Positions 1-7,974 are shown, counted from the first letter of the stretch. The stretch: 13,547 nt of DNA from Desulfovibrio sp. (GCA_020217165.1 JAIWOE010000103.1:1-13547); one strand, 5' to 3'. Program-made: numbers and translations. The notes: generated from the sequence alone by a model not told the origin.

Positions 1-232
1 TCCCCCCGACGCCCGGGAAAAGGTGCTGGAACGATTTTTCCGGCTGGAATCTTCCCGTTCCGCGCCAGGCAGCGGTCTGGGATTGTCCCTCGTGGCTGCC
101 GTGGTGCGGCTGCACCGGGCCAGCCTGTCCCTGTCGGCCCATCACCCGGACGACTCCGCCCGCCCCGGGTTGGAGGCCGTCATCCTGTTTCCCCGGCTGG
201 CAGAGTTGAAAAAATCCAGGGACCCGGCATAA
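1..232 (+). CDS. Sensor histidine kinase, C-terminal end only (5' truncated by window)
   Basis: The open frame enters at base 2 and ends with TAA at 230-232, giving about 76 residues. It holds the end of a HATPase_c (GHKL) ATP-binding domain: an F-box-like segment EKVLERFFRLE, then the G2-box glycine loop SGLGLSLVAAVV, then a short beta-rich tail ending in ILFPRL. This order (FERFxR, about ten residues, GxGLGLS) is typical of membrane-bound EnvZ/BaeS-class kinases, which autophosphorylate on histidine and pass phosphate to a response regulator. The sensor domain and the H-box lie outside the window. It sits 128 bases upstream of degP on the same strand. An envelope-stress kinase is tempting, but nothing here shows what it senses. 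The GTG at 23 is an internal valine codon, not a start. Domain assignment is confident; specificity is unknown. Confidence 0.85.
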   Translation, partial: PPDAREKVLERFFRLESSRSAPGSGLGLSLVAAVVRLHRASLSLSAHHPDDSARPGLEAVILFPRLAELKKSRDPA

Positions 233-344
233 TGCCCCGCTAACAGAATGGTAATATCCCGGCAACGCAGGAGACAGGTTGAGCCGTTACCTCTCTCCAC
301 AGCTTCGCGATCCTTTTTCTACAAAATTGTTACTCTGTCCTTCC

Positions 345-351
345 AAGGAGG
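345..351 (+). promoter_or_regulatory. Shine-Dalgarno sequence fixing the degP start
   Basis: AAGGAGG lies at 345-351, nine bases before ATG 361. The GTG at 355 in the same frame would have a spacing of only three bases, so ATG 361 is the better start. I could not find a convincing -35/-10 pair in 233-344. Confidence 0.8.
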
Positions 352-360
352 CATGTGCAT

Positions 361-1784
361 ATGATTCGATCCATTCAGGCGATCTCACTTCGTGTGGCGT
401 TGGCGATATGCTGCGCCATGATGCTGGGGGGAGTCGCCGAGGCTCGCAGTTTTCCTGAACTGGCGGATTTGGTGGATACCGCCGGCAAAGCCGTGGTCAA
501 CATCAATACGGAAAAGCAGGTTGCTCAACGCGCCCCCCAGCAGCGGTTCCGCCGCAACGACCCCTTCAACGACTTTTTCCGCGAGTTCGAGCGCTTTTTT
601 GGCGATCAGATCCGCCGTCGGCCCCAGCGTTCCCTGGGCTCCGGGTTCCTCATCTCCAGCGATGGATACATTGTCACTAACAACCACGTCATTGAAGAGG
701 CAGACATCATCAAGGTGACCCTGCACAACGAGAAGACGTACAACGCCAAGGTGATTGGTCGAGATGAAGAAACCGATTTGGCGCTGCTGAAGATTGATGC
801 CAAGGAAACCCTGCCTTACCTGACCTTTGCCGATTCCGACCGTGCCCGCATTGGCGACTGGGTGGTGGCCATCGGCAATCCTTTTGGCCTGCAGCACAGC
901 GTTACTGCCGGCATTATCAGCGCCAAGGGCCGCAGCCTGGGATCCGGGCCCTATGACAACTACATCCAGACCGATGCCTCCATCAACCCTGGTAACTCCG
1001 GCGGGCCCCTGCTCAACCTGCAGGGCGAAGTGCTGGGCATCAATACCGCTATCTTGGCTTCCGGCCAGGGCCTTGGCTTTGCCGTGCCCAGCAACATGGC
1101 CAAGAGCGTCATTGATCAGCTGCAGTCCGGTAAGGCCGTGCGCCGCGGCTGGCTTGGTGTCACCATCCAAGATGTGGATGAAAACACGGCCAAAGCCCTG
1201 GGCCTGGATGACGTTGCCGGAGCCCTGGTGGCCAATGTCATGCCTGGTGAACCGGCGGACAAGGCCGGCCTGAAGGCCGGGGATGTCATCCTCAGGATCG
1301 ATGGCACCACCGTGCTGGGCACCTCAGACCTCCTGCGCCGCATTGCCCAGGTGCAGCCCGGCAAAACACCACCCTGAGTGTCTGGAGCGACGGCAAAACC
1401 CGCGACGTGCGCGTCACCGTGGGCGAACGCAGCAAAGACAAGCTGGCCCAGATGGACGAGGACGGCCTGAGCCAGGATGGCGATACCAATGCTGCGGAAA
1501 GCGCCCTGGGGCTGACCCTGCGGCGTTTTTCCAATGAGGAAGCCCGCAGGATGGGCCTGCGCGAGGCCCGGGGTCTGCTGGTGACAGAGGTGGAGCCGGC
1601 CTCTCCCGCCGAAGGCGCAGGCATTCAGGCCGGGGACGTGCTGTTGTCCTTGAACCAGCGGCCCGTGAACCGGCCCGAGGATGTGGCCCGCATTGTGGAG
1701 CGTGAAGGCAAGGCCCGCGGTGCGGTCATGGCCCAGGTCATTCGCAAGGGCCGGGCGTTCTTCCGACCCATCCCCGTGGAATAA
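361..1784 (+). CDS. degP: Do/DegP (HtrA) family periplasmic serine endopeptidase; reading frame interrupted once near 1367
   Basis: ATP-independent periplasmic protease/chaperone that degrades misfolded envelope proteins. Starting at ATG 361, residues 1-28 form a signal peptide (Arg-4, hydrophobic core ISLRVALAICCAMMLGG, likely cut after VAEA). The trypsin-like domain carries the full triad: His109 in TNNHV, Asp139 in TDLALLK and Ser213 in GNSGGP. PDZ1 starts near residue 262 (RRGWLGVTIQ). The frame then ends at TGA 1377 after residue 338, inside PDZ1. The rest of PDZ1 and a complete PDZ2 (about LGLTLRRFS to the end) continue in the -1 frame to TAA 1784. Adding one base in the stretch GGCAAAACACCACC (1360-1373), for example ACCACCACC, restores a 474-residue protein of normal family length. 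The downstream frame is clearly conserved, so the break is either a sequence error or a very recent mutation. As written, the product would keep the protease domain but lose PDZ2. Confidence 0.92.
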
Positions 1785-1808
1785 AACAGACCAGCCAATC
1801 ACAACAGT

Positions 1809-1840
1809 CGGGGGGATCCACCGTAGCGGTGATCCCCCCG
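1809..1840. terminator. Hairpin between convergent degP and glgB, probable bidirectional terminator
   Basis: The arms CGGGGGGATC (1809-1818) and GATCCCCCCG (1831-1840) pair perfectly. An inner ACCG/CGGT adds four pairs around a bulged C (1819), leaving a three-base loop, TAG. It lies 24 bases after the degP stop and 29 bases after the glgB stop on the other strand. The T tracts on both sides are weak (TGTTTTG on +, TGTTGTG on -), so termination efficiency is uncertain, but the position and stability fit. Confidence 0.65.
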
Positions 1841-1869
1841 AAATGTTTTGACCGAAATCCTGCTCGCCG

Positions 1870-3828
1870 CTACTCCTGCAGCTGCCACTGTTCCGGCGCA
1901 AAGGCCATGGCTGCCAGGGGCGGCAGGGTCAGTTCCAGGTAATACGGCCAGGCCCCCAGGTCGGCCTTTTGGGCCATCACGCCGCCGTCATTGCCCACAT
2001 TGGAGCCGCCGTAGAAGTGGCTGTCGGAATTGAAGAGTTCTTTCCAGAACCCTGGATGCGGGCAGCCGATGGCATAATTGGTGCGCACCACGGGGGTGAA
2101 GTTGAACACCCACAATAGCGGCCGGCCGGCGGCGCACTCCTTTTCGTTCTGCCAGGTGCAGGGCGCCTTGCGCAGAAAACTGAGCACCGAGGAACCGTAG
2201 TCGGAAAGATCCACCCATTCAAAGCCGGCCCAGTCGTGGTCATGACGGTGCATGGCGGGCTCTTCGCAATGCATCCTGTTGAGTTCCTTTACGATGCGCT
2301 GCAGCCCCTGGTGGGTGGGATACTCCAGGAGCATCCAGTCCAGCTCAATGCCAGCATTCCATTCGTTCCACTGCCCGATCTCCGAGCCCATGAACAGCAG
2401 CTTCTTGCCCGGGTGGGCGTAAACGTAGGACAGCATGGCCCGGGCGTTGGCGAACTGCTGCCACATATCCCCGGGCATCTTGGCCAGCAGGGCTTTTTTG
2501 CCATGCACCACTTCGTCGTGGGACAAGGGCAGCACAAAGTTTTCCGAAAAGGCATACAACATGGAGAAGGTGAGGTTGTTGTGATGGAACTGCCGGTGCA
2601 CGGGGTCCTTGGAAAAATACAGCAGGGTATCGTGCATCCAGCCCATGTTCCATTTGAAGGTGAATCCTAGCCCGCCAGTGTACAAGGGGCGAGAGACTCC
2701 CGGCCAGGCCGTGCTTTCCTCGGCCACGGTGATGGCCCCGGGGAATTGCTCGTGCACCACCCGGTTGAGTTCCTTGAGGAAGTTGATAGCCTCCAGGTTC
2801 TCATTGCCGCCGTAAATGTTGGGAATCCACTCGCCGTCCTTGCGAGAGTAATCCAGGTACAGCATGCTGGCCACGGCATCGATGCGGATGCCGTCAATGT
2901 GGAATTCCTTGAGCCAGTACAAGGCGTTGGCCAGGAGGAAGTTGCGGACCTCGTGCCTGCCGTAGTTGAAGATGTAGGTGCCCCAATCCGGGTGCTCTCC
3001 CTGGCGGGGGTCGGCATGCTCGTAGCAAGCCTCGCCATCAAAGCGGCCCAGGCACCAGTCATCCTTGGGAAAGTGCCCGGGCACCCAATCCAACAGCACG
3101 CCAATGCCTTCCTGATGGCAGCGGTCGATGAGGTGGCGCAGGTCGTCGGGGTCCCCAAAGCGGGAGGTGGGGGCGTAATAGTGGGAGGTCTGGTAGCCCC
3201 AGCTTTCGTCCAGGGGGTGTTCGGCCAGGGGCATGAACTGGATGTGGGTGAACCCCATCTCCTTGACATAGGGCACCAGAGTGTCCGCCATGTCCCGATA
3301 GGAGTAAAACCCGCGGCCAGGCGCGTTTTCGTGTTTGCGCCAGGAGCCGGCATGCACCTCGTAAATGCTCATGGGCTTGTCCAGGGGCAGCCCGGTTTCC
3401 CGCCGCCGGCGCATCCAGGCATCATCCTGCCAGGTGTAGCCTTCCAGTGTCCAGGTCTTGCATGCCACGCCGGGCCGCAGTTCAGTGCACAGGCCGTAGG
3501 GGTCGGCCTTGTAGACGATGCGGTCGTTGGATTGGCGGATGCCATATTTGTAGAGCATTCCCTTGGGCATGCCCGGCACGAACGCGGCCCAGATGCCTGA
3601 TACGCCCACGGGGAACAAAGGCAGTTCGCCCCAGTGCCAGTCGTTGGCATCGCACACCAGGGAGACGTCTTTGGCGCTGGGGGCCCACACGGCAAAGCGG
3701 TAGCCGGTCTGGCCTTCCTGTTCATGGGGGTGCGCGCCCAAAATGCGATAAATATCCCAGTGCTCGCCGCGCCCGAAGAGATACAGGTCAAACGGCTCGA
3801 TGGGGGTAGGATGCGTGGTCAGTGCCAT
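1870..3828 (-). CDS. glgB: 1,4-alpha-glucan (glycogen) branching enzyme GlgB
   Basis: Cytosolic enzyme that cuts alpha-1,4 chains and reattaches them as alpha-1,6 branches during glycogen synthesis. The product is 652 residues. A CBM48 domain starts almost at the N-terminus (YRILGAHP at 27-34), followed by the GH13 barrel from about residue 150. Catalytic residues are visible: nucleophile Asp317 in DGIRIDAVA, acid/base Glu370 in VAEEST, and His437-Asp438 in LPLSHDEVVHGK. The C-terminal beta domain ends in MAFAPEQW. E. coli GlgB (728 residues) has an extra N-terminal N1 domain that is absent here, so this is the shorter form. ATG 3828 is chosen because AGAGGA (3839-3834) sits five bases upstream; the open frame runs back to 4032, but that stretch overlaps glgA. 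It is downstream of glgA, with a 101-base gap, and probably cotranscribed. Confidence 0.96.
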   Translation of the reverse strand: MALTTHPTPIEPFDLYLFGRGEHWDIYRILGAHPHEQEGQTGYRFAVWAPSAKDVSLVCDANDWHWGELPLFPVGVSGIWAAFVPGMPKGMLYKYGIRQSNDRIVYKADPYGLCTELRPGVACKTWTLEGYTWQDDAWMRRRRETGLPLDKPMSIYEVHAGSWRKHENAPGRGFYSYRDMADTLVPYVKEMGFTHIQFMPLAEHPLDESWGYQTSHYYAPTSRFGDPDDLRHLIDRCHQEGIGVLLDWVPGHFPKDDWCLGRFDGEACYEHADPRQGEHPDWGTYIFNYGRHEVRNFLLANALYWLKEFHIDGIRIDAVASMLYLDYSRKDGEWIPNIYGGNENLEAINFLKELNRVVHEQFPGAITVAEESTAWPGVSRPLYTGGLGFTFKWNMGWMHDTLLYFSKDPVHRQFHHNNLTFSMLYAFSENFVLPLSHDEVVHGKKALLAKMPGDMWQQFANARAMLSYVYAHPGKKLLFMGSEIGQWNEWNAGIELDWMLLEYPTHQGLQRIVKELNRMHCEEPAMHRHDHDWAGFEWVDLSDYGSSVLSFLRKAPCTWQNEKECAAGRPLLWVFNFTPVVRTNYAIGCPHPGFWKELFNSDSHFYGGSNVGNDGGVMAQKADLGAWPYYLELTLPPLAAMAFAPEQWQLQE

Positions 3829-3865
3829 GGAAATCCTCTTCGGCTTGCGGTGACAAAACATGGTG

Positions 3866-3905
3866 CCGGGGAAGCGTCTCCCCGGGCGGAGGGTCGCTTC
3901 CCCGG
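3866..3905 (-). promoter_or_regulatory. Inverted repeat in the glgA-glgB gap, possible attenuator or partial terminator
   Basis: On the transcribed (-) strand, CCGGGGAAGCG (3905-3895) pairs with CGCTTCCCCGG (3876-3866) across an 18-base spacer. A competing 14-base palindrome, CTTCCCCGGGGAAG (3897-3910), overlaps one arm, so the two folds exclude each other. A TTTT run follows seven bases after the hairpin (3859-3856 on the - strand). This could lower glgB expression relative to glgA. No experimental or family support is known to me. Confidence 0.35.
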
Positions 3906-3929
3906 GGAAGGACTTTCCAGAAACACGGG

Positions 3930-5387
3930 TTATACGGCCGCACCGAGTGCGCGATATACGTCCATATACTCCATGGCGGATCGATTCCAGGAAAAATCCT
4001 GGCGCATGGCGCGATCCCGCATGGCGGCCCACTGGTCCTTATCTTCCCACAGGGCCACGGCTTGGCGCACGGCGTCCAGGAAACTGGCCGGCTGCGGAAT
4101 GGGGAAGGTGAAGCCCGTGGCCTCGGGATGCGGCCAGGGGGTGATGGTGTCCCGAAGGCCGCCCACGGCCGTGGCCACGGGGGGTGTGCCGTAGCGTAGG
4201 GCGTACATCTGGGTCAGGCCGCAGGGCTCATAGCGAGAGGGCATGAGGAAGATGTCCGCCCCGGCCTGAATGCGGTGGGCCAGGTCTTCGGTGTAGCTCA
4301 CCCGGGCGGCGAGGCGTCCCAAATGATCTTCCATCAACCCCAGGATGCGCTGTTCATGGTCCAGGTTGCCCTCACCCAGCACCACCACGCCCACGTTCAG
4401 GCGCATGAGCTCGGGGAGGATGTTGATGAGCAGATCAATGCCCTTCTGCCCCCGCAGTCTGCCGATGAAACCCAGGATGGGGCGATCCATCAGCTCGGGA
4501 GCAAGACACAGCTCCTCGATGAGGGCTTTTTTGCATTCGAACTTGCCGGCGATGTTGTCCGCGCTGTAGGTGGCGGGCAGGTATCTGTCCTGACTGGGGT
4601 TCCAGACTTCGTAATCCGCGCCGTTGAGAATGCCCCGAAGGTTGGCCCGCCGGGCAGAGAGGATGCCCTCCAGCCCACAGCCAAAGGCCGGGGAGAGAAT
4701 TTCTTCGGCATAGCTGGGGCTTACGGTAGTCACCATGTCCGCATACGCGATGCCGGCCTTGAGCAGGTTCAAATCCCCCCAAAACTCCACGCCGTCCATG
4801 CCCCAGGCCTCCGGCGGCAGGCCGCAGCCCTGGAACAGCCGGGAGGAGAATCGGCCCTGGAACGCCAGGTTGTGGATGGTCATTACGCTTTTGGTCTGCC
4901 GCCACCAGTCCCCGGTCTGTCGCCAATAATGCAGATACGCGGGAATGAGGCCAGACTGCCAGTCGTGCACATGGATGATGGCCGGTGGGTGGGCCAGCAG
5001 GCAGGCCGTTTCCATGGCGGCGCGGCAGAAGAAGATGAAGCGCTCGCAGTTGTCAAAGTAGTCGCCCTTGTAGGTATTGTAATAGAAGCGACGGTCGAAG
5101 TATTCCTCGCGGTGGATGAAGTACACGGGCATGCCGTGAAAGTCCGCCAGGTAGACGTCGCATGTGGTGGGCGCCCAGGGGTAGCCCACATGACAGTCCG
5201 AAAACATGAGATGCAGCGGAATGTCTGCTGTTTTGAGCCGGCCGTATAGTGGTGTGACCACCGCCACGTTGACCCCGAGCCGGTGCAGCGTCAGGGGCAA
5301 GGCTCCCAACACATCGCCAAGTCCACCCGTTTTGGAGAACGGGTATATTTCGGATGCCACGAACAGAACCAAGGGCCGGGTCGGCAT
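3930..5387 (-). CDS. glgA: Glycogen synthase GlgA (ADP-glucose type, GT5)
   Basis: Transfers glucose from ADP-glucose to the non-reducing end of alpha-1,4-glucan in the cytosol. The product is 485 residues, the usual length. The N-terminal GT5 domain starts with [20 protein letters not shown]; the KTGGL loop (19-23) binds ADP-glucose. HDWQSG (141-146) matches the conserved acceptor/donor-site His region. The C-terminal Rossmann domain shows [14 protein letters not shown], with the Arg310 and Lys315 that contact the diphosphate, and [17 protein letters not shown], with Glu387. ATG 5387 is chosen because GGAGGG (5397-5392) lies four bases upstream and the protein then begins right at the first beta strand. 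A longer frame from GTG 5462 would add 25 residues unlike the family and has no ribosome site. Upstream is a NUDIX gene on the same strand (169-base gap), and glgB follows. glgC is not in the window. Confidence 0.96.
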   Translation of the reverse strand: MPTRPLVLFVASEIYPFSKTGGLGDVLGALPLTLHRLGVNVAVVTPLYGRLKTADIPLHLMFSDCHVGYPWAPTTCDVYLADFHGMPVYFIHREEYFDRRFYYNTYKGDYFDNCERFIFFCRAAMETACLLAHPPAIIHVHDWQSGLIPAYLHYWRQTGDWWRQTKSVMTIHNLAFQGRFSSRLFQGCGLPPEAWGMDGVEFWGDLNLLKAGIAYADMVTTVSPSYAEEILSPAFGCGLEGILSARRANLRGILNGADYEVWNPSQDRYLPATYSADNIAGKFECKKALIEELCLAPELMDRPILGFIGRLRGQKGIDLLINILPELMRLNVGVVVLGEGNLDHEQRILGLMEDHLGRLAARVSYTEDLAHRIQAGADIFLMPSRYEPCGLTQMYALRYGTPPVATAVGGLRDTITPWPHPEATGFTFPIPQPASFLDAVRQAVALWEDKDQWAAMRDRAMRQDFSWNRSAMEYMDVYRALGAAV

Positions 5388-5556
5388 GCGTCCCTCCGCA
5401 AGAACGCCTTCGGTCGCTGCGCCGGGCATCGCCACCCCCGTCGCCGCCACCTCGTCAAGCACACAGTGCGCGTATTGGTATCATCTGACATGCCATGGGC
5501 AGGACCGCAAGGGGTTTCTCCAGGTGCTTCGGCATTTAAAACAACGGGACCCAAGG

Positions 5557-5985
5557 CTACAGGCCAGGATTGTACCGCCGCAGCCGGGCGAGGAAATCTT
5601 CCAGGATTCGCAAATGGTCAAACGCCACCACCGCCGGCCAGGCGCCCAGGGGGAAGAACCGGGCGGCCCCGGCATCGTCGCCGGCCGTGAAGGCCGTCGG
5701 GTCCACAGCCTGGCCGATGAAGACCGTGCTCATGGTATGCTTGCGCGGATCCCGGGCAGGGTCCGAATACACACCCAGCAGGTCGGTAAGCACCACCTCC
5801 AGGCCGGTCTCTTCCCGGGCCTCGCGGATGGCCGCGGCCTCCACGGTTTCGCCCTCATCCACAAAGCCGCCGGGCAAGGCCCAGCCGGCGGGGGGATTCT
5901 TGCGCTCGATGAGCAGCACCCCCCGGGCAGGGTCGAAGATCACCACATCCACCGTGGGGGTGGGATTTCTGAATGCTTGCGTCAT
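5557..5985 (-). CDS. NUDIX hydrolase, probably ADP-ribose/ADP-sugar pyrophosphatase type
   Basis: The product is 142 residues, a minimal NUDIX domain. The box is perfect: G40-x5-E46-x7-R54-E55-A-R-E58-E59-T-G61-L62, with the Glu residues that bind Mg2+. The segment YSDPARDPRKHTMS after the box resembles the ADP-ribose pyrophosphatase branch of the family, so hydrolysis of an ADP-sugar to AMP and sugar phosphate is the likely reaction; the exact substrate cannot be read from sequence. ATG 5985 has AGGAGG (5996-5991) five bases upstream. A much longer open frame runs back over the divergent glycosyltransferase and is not coding. Its place directly ahead of glgA raises the possibility that it acts on ADP-glucose, but the genes are not tightly coupled. 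Confidence 0.88.
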   Translation of the reverse strand: MTQAFRNPTPTVDVVIFDPARGVLLIERKNPPAGWALPGGFVDEGETVEAAAIREAREETGLEVVLTDLLGVYSDPARDPRKHTMSTVFIGQAVDPTAFTAGDDAGAARFFPLGAWPAVVAFDHLRILEDFLARLRRYNPGL

Positions 5986-6060
5986 GCCGGCCTCCTGCAT
6001 GCCGTGTATGATCATGGAAGAAGGGATTGTCCCGCCGCACTTCCTTGGGTACTGGAGGGC

Positions 6061-7013
6061 ATGGACGGACGCAAGATTATTTTGAACCATCAAGGGGCCC
6101 TGGGGGATTTTCTCCTGGCCTGGCCCGGCATGCTGGCGGTGGTCCGCCAGGCAGATGCGGAGGGGGTTCCTGTATACTGGGCCGGCAAGGGCGGGTACCA
6201 TCCCTTCGTGGCGCCCCTGGGCATGCATGGCGTGGCTTTGGCGGAACCCTCCATCCGCGCCGCCGTGGCGGCCTGTTACGGTGCGGATGCCCTGCCCCCT
6301 CCCCTGGCCCGGGCCCGGCTGATCTGGTTCGGGGTGCAGCGACATCCCCTGCCGCCGGCCCTGGCGGCGGACCCGCGGGTGCTCTTTGTGCCCATCCTGA
6401 GCGGAGGCGGGGACGGGGACGCCCCGCCCGCCGCCACCGTGGCGGCCGTCCTGGCCCGGCATGGCGTGGCAGCGGCTGGGGACTCCCTGGACGCCTTCCG
6501 CCGACTTTTCGGGCCGTGGACCCCCCCCCGCCATCCGCGCCGGTGCTGCTCATTCCCGGGGCTGGACATCCACGCAAGTGCTGGCCCCTGCCGCACTTCT
6601 TGGAACTGGCCGAATCCCTGCGCAGGGCCGGCATTCCTGTAGCCTTCATCCTTGGGCCGGATGAGCAGGAACAGGGTTGGCGCATCCCGGACTTCCCCGT
6701 GCATACCCCGGAATCTCTGTTGGAATTGACAGCGCTGCTGTGCCGCAGCCGGGCCGTGGTGGGCAACGATTCCGGGCCCATGCACCTGGCGGGCATGCTG
6801 GGCGTGCCGGGAGTGGCCATGTTCGGTCCCACCAGTGAGCGTCAATGGGGCCCGCCCGGCCTGACGTTCGTGACGGCTCCCCTGCCGTGCCGACCCTGCA
6901 CCCGGACCACCAGGGACCTGCGCTGTCCCCGGGCGCACTGCCTGGAGGCCGTGACCGTGCCCATGGTGTTGGATGCGCTCCAGACCCTGCCCGGGGCAGT
7001 CCTGGCGGACTAG
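6061..7013 (+). CDS. Glycosyltransferase family 9 (ADP-heptose:LPS heptosyltransferase-like); frame interrupted at a poly-C run
   Basis: Probable inner-membrane-associated enzyme adding a sugar, probably heptose, to the LPS core. The N-terminal half reads MDGRKIILNHQGALGDFLLA, with the family Gly-x-x-Gly-Asp loop (Asp16). In another frame the C-terminal half shows LLIPGAGHPRKCWPLPHF, GNDSGPMHLAGMLGVPG and FGPTSERQWGP, the donor-binding core of GT9, then a Cys-rich PCRPC...CPRAHCLEAV tail common in this family. The switch from frame 1 to frame 0 falls in a run of nine C (6521-6529). A tenth C gives a 317-residue protein of normal length; as written, translation ends at 6642 after 193 residues. 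ATG 6061 matches the family N-terminus, although GGAGGG (6054-6059) is unusually close. It diverges from the NUDIX gene across 75 bases and converges with the MgtC-family gene. Confidence 0.87.
6521..6529 (+). repeat. Homopolymer run C9 inside the GT9 gene
   Basis: Nine consecutive C after TGGA. The coding frame before it (GPWTPP...) and the conserved frame after it (PSAPVLLIPGAG) differ by one base, so the run length decides whether the full enzyme is made. A tract of ten C, or seven, would be in frame. Confidence 0.9.
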
Positions 7014-7023
7014 TGTTGCGTCC

Positions 7024-7740
7024 TCATGGCACTTCGCCCTCCTCCCAGGAAATCTGCAGTAATCCAGGCAGCTGAAGCAACTCACGCACCACCTTGCCCC
7101 GGGAGACGCTGGCGTTGCATCGCAGCCGCAACCTGTAGCGCACCACGCTGGTTTCCAGGTTCTGATGGTAGTTGACAGTCAGCAGCTTCATGGAAGGCAC
7201 GGCCTCCAGCAGCGTCCGGATGTCGCGCAGTCTGGCGTGCTCGCAGGTCAGCACCAGGGTCAGACTGGTGTAAATGTCCTGATCCACCACACGGTTGATG
7301 GCGTAGATGGAGAACAGCACCACCAGGGAAAGGGCCGTGGTGGCCACAGCCGGCAGAATGAACCCCGCCCCCACCGAAAGCCCCAGGCCGGCCACCAGCC
7401 ACAGGCCGGCGGCCGTGGTGAGGCCCCGGACGGATCCCTTGCCCTTGATGATGGCCCCTGCTCCCAAAAAGCCCATGCTGGCAATGGCATAGGAGGCGAT
7501 ACGGCCGGGGTCCAGGCGTACGGCGGCGTCGGAGGTCAGGGCGCGGAAGAGTTCCTCCATGTGCAGGGAGAGCTGCATCATCAGGCACGCACCCAGGGCC
7601 ACAATCATATTGGTGCGCAACCCGGCGGCCTGGCCGTGGGATTCTCGTTCCCAGCCGACAATACCGCCCAGCACGGCGGCAATGACCAGCCGCACCACGC
7701 TTTCCATTTGAGGATGCTGCCACAGGTCCGCCAGGGTCAC
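7024..7740 (-). CDS. MgtC/SapB family membrane protein with C-terminal soluble domain
   Basis: The product is 238 residues, close to Salmonella MgtC. The N-terminal half has about five hydrophobic helices with the family signatures VLGGIVGWERE (23-33), GLRTNM (40-45), GFLGAGAIIKGKGSVRGL (90-107) and TTAAGLWLVAG (108-118). Residues from about 155 to the end form a soluble alpha/beta domain like the ACT-like tail of MgtC. Family members inhibit F-type ATP synthase or support growth under low Mg2+ or in hosts; in an environmental bacterium the role is uncertain, and Mg2+ homeostasis or acid tolerance is only a guess. The start is GTG 7740: AAGGAG (7752-7747) sits six bases upstream, while the first in-frame ATG, codon 12, has no such site. 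Ten bases separate its stop from that of the convergent GT9 gene, so no terminator fits between them. Confidence 0.92.
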   Translation of the reverse strand: MTLADLWQHPQMESVVRLVIAAVLGGIVGWERESHGQAAGLRTNMIVALGACLMMQLSLHMEELFRALTSDAAVRLDPGRIASYAIASMGFLGAGAIIKGKGSVRGLTTAAGLWLVAGLGLSVGAGFILPAVATTALSLVVLFSIYAINRVVDQDIYTSLTLVLTCEHARLRDIRTLLEAVPSMKLLTVNYHQNLETSVVRYRLRLRCNASVSRGKVVRELLQLPGLLQISWEEGEVP

Positions 7741-7753
7741 GGGACGCTCCTTC

Positions 7754-7803
7754 GTGACGTTTGTGAAATGAATCGCAAGTCGCGATTGTCACCAAATCGT
7801 CAC
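7754..7803 (-). promoter_or_regulatory. Nested inverted repeat abutting the ribosome site of the MgtC-family gene
   Basis: Three arm pairs share one centre region: GTGACG (7754-7759) with CGTCAC (7798-7803), GTGA (7763-7766) with TCAC (7789-7792), and AATCGC (7771-7776) with GCGATT (7782-7787), around the loop AAGTC. In the mRNA it would fold just before AAGGAG (7752-7747), so it could gate translation, or in DNA it could be an operator. Function is inferred only from position and symmetry. Confidence 0.45.
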
Positions 7804-7898
7804 AAAAGACAACCCTCGAAAAAATGCGGGAATTATGATCCTTGGTCCATGCTCTGGAGGGGGAAGCGCTGGGAGAGAAACGGGGGGAGCCAGAAATT

Positions 7899-7941
7899 CG
7901 AAGCCGGCGCTGTGGGTCGCCATCCCTCAGCGCCGGCTTCG
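7899..7941 (-). repeat. Perfect 14-base inverted repeat in the MgtC-family leader
   Basis: CGAAGCCGGCGCTG (7899-7912) and CAGCGCCGGCTTCG (7928-7941) are exact reverse complements across a 15-base loop. On the - strand it starts about 23 bases after the predicted sigma-54 transcription start. It is followed by AATTTCTGG, with no T run, so it is not a standard terminator. It may be a 5' stabilising or regulatory hairpin. Confidence 0.7.
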
Positions 7942-7974
7942 GCAAAAGCAATAGTCGGAAGGTGACTGGTATAT

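Noticed and set aside
385..1170. 261-codon open frame on the - strand
   Set aside because: It lies wholly antisense to the conserved DegP protease domain, and long antisense frames are expected in G+C-rich genes.
1360..1377. Programmed -1 frameshift in degP
   Set aside because: There is no X-XXY-YYZ slippery heptamer and no clear downstream stimulator; a lost base is simpler.
1116..1901. 261-codon open frame on the - strand across the degP end and the hairpin
   Set aside because: It is antisense to degP PDZ domains, crosses the terminator hairpin and shows no family motif.
2746..3600. 284-codon + strand frame
   Set aside because: It is antisense to GlgB, whose catalytic motifs are all in place; the translation is low-complexity V/G/A-rich.
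3829..4032. Extended N-terminus for glgB
   Set aside because: It would overlap glgA and cross the inverted repeat; ATG 3828 has a ribosome site and the family N-terminus.
4275..5249. 324-codon + strand frame
   Set aside because: It is antisense to glgA and has no recognisable domain.
5986..6534. Extended N-terminus for the NUDIX gene
   Set aside because: The extension is antisense to the GT9 gene; a strong ribosome site fixes the start at 5985.
7754..7803. CRP/FNR-type operator (TGTGA...TCACA)
   Set aside because: The half-sites are 22 bases apart instead of six, so the symmetry fits an RNA hairpin or another protein better.
7899..7941. Hairpin as a terminator for tsaC
   Set aside because: It is more than 200 bases past the tsaC stop, lies downstream of the promoter element and lacks a T run.
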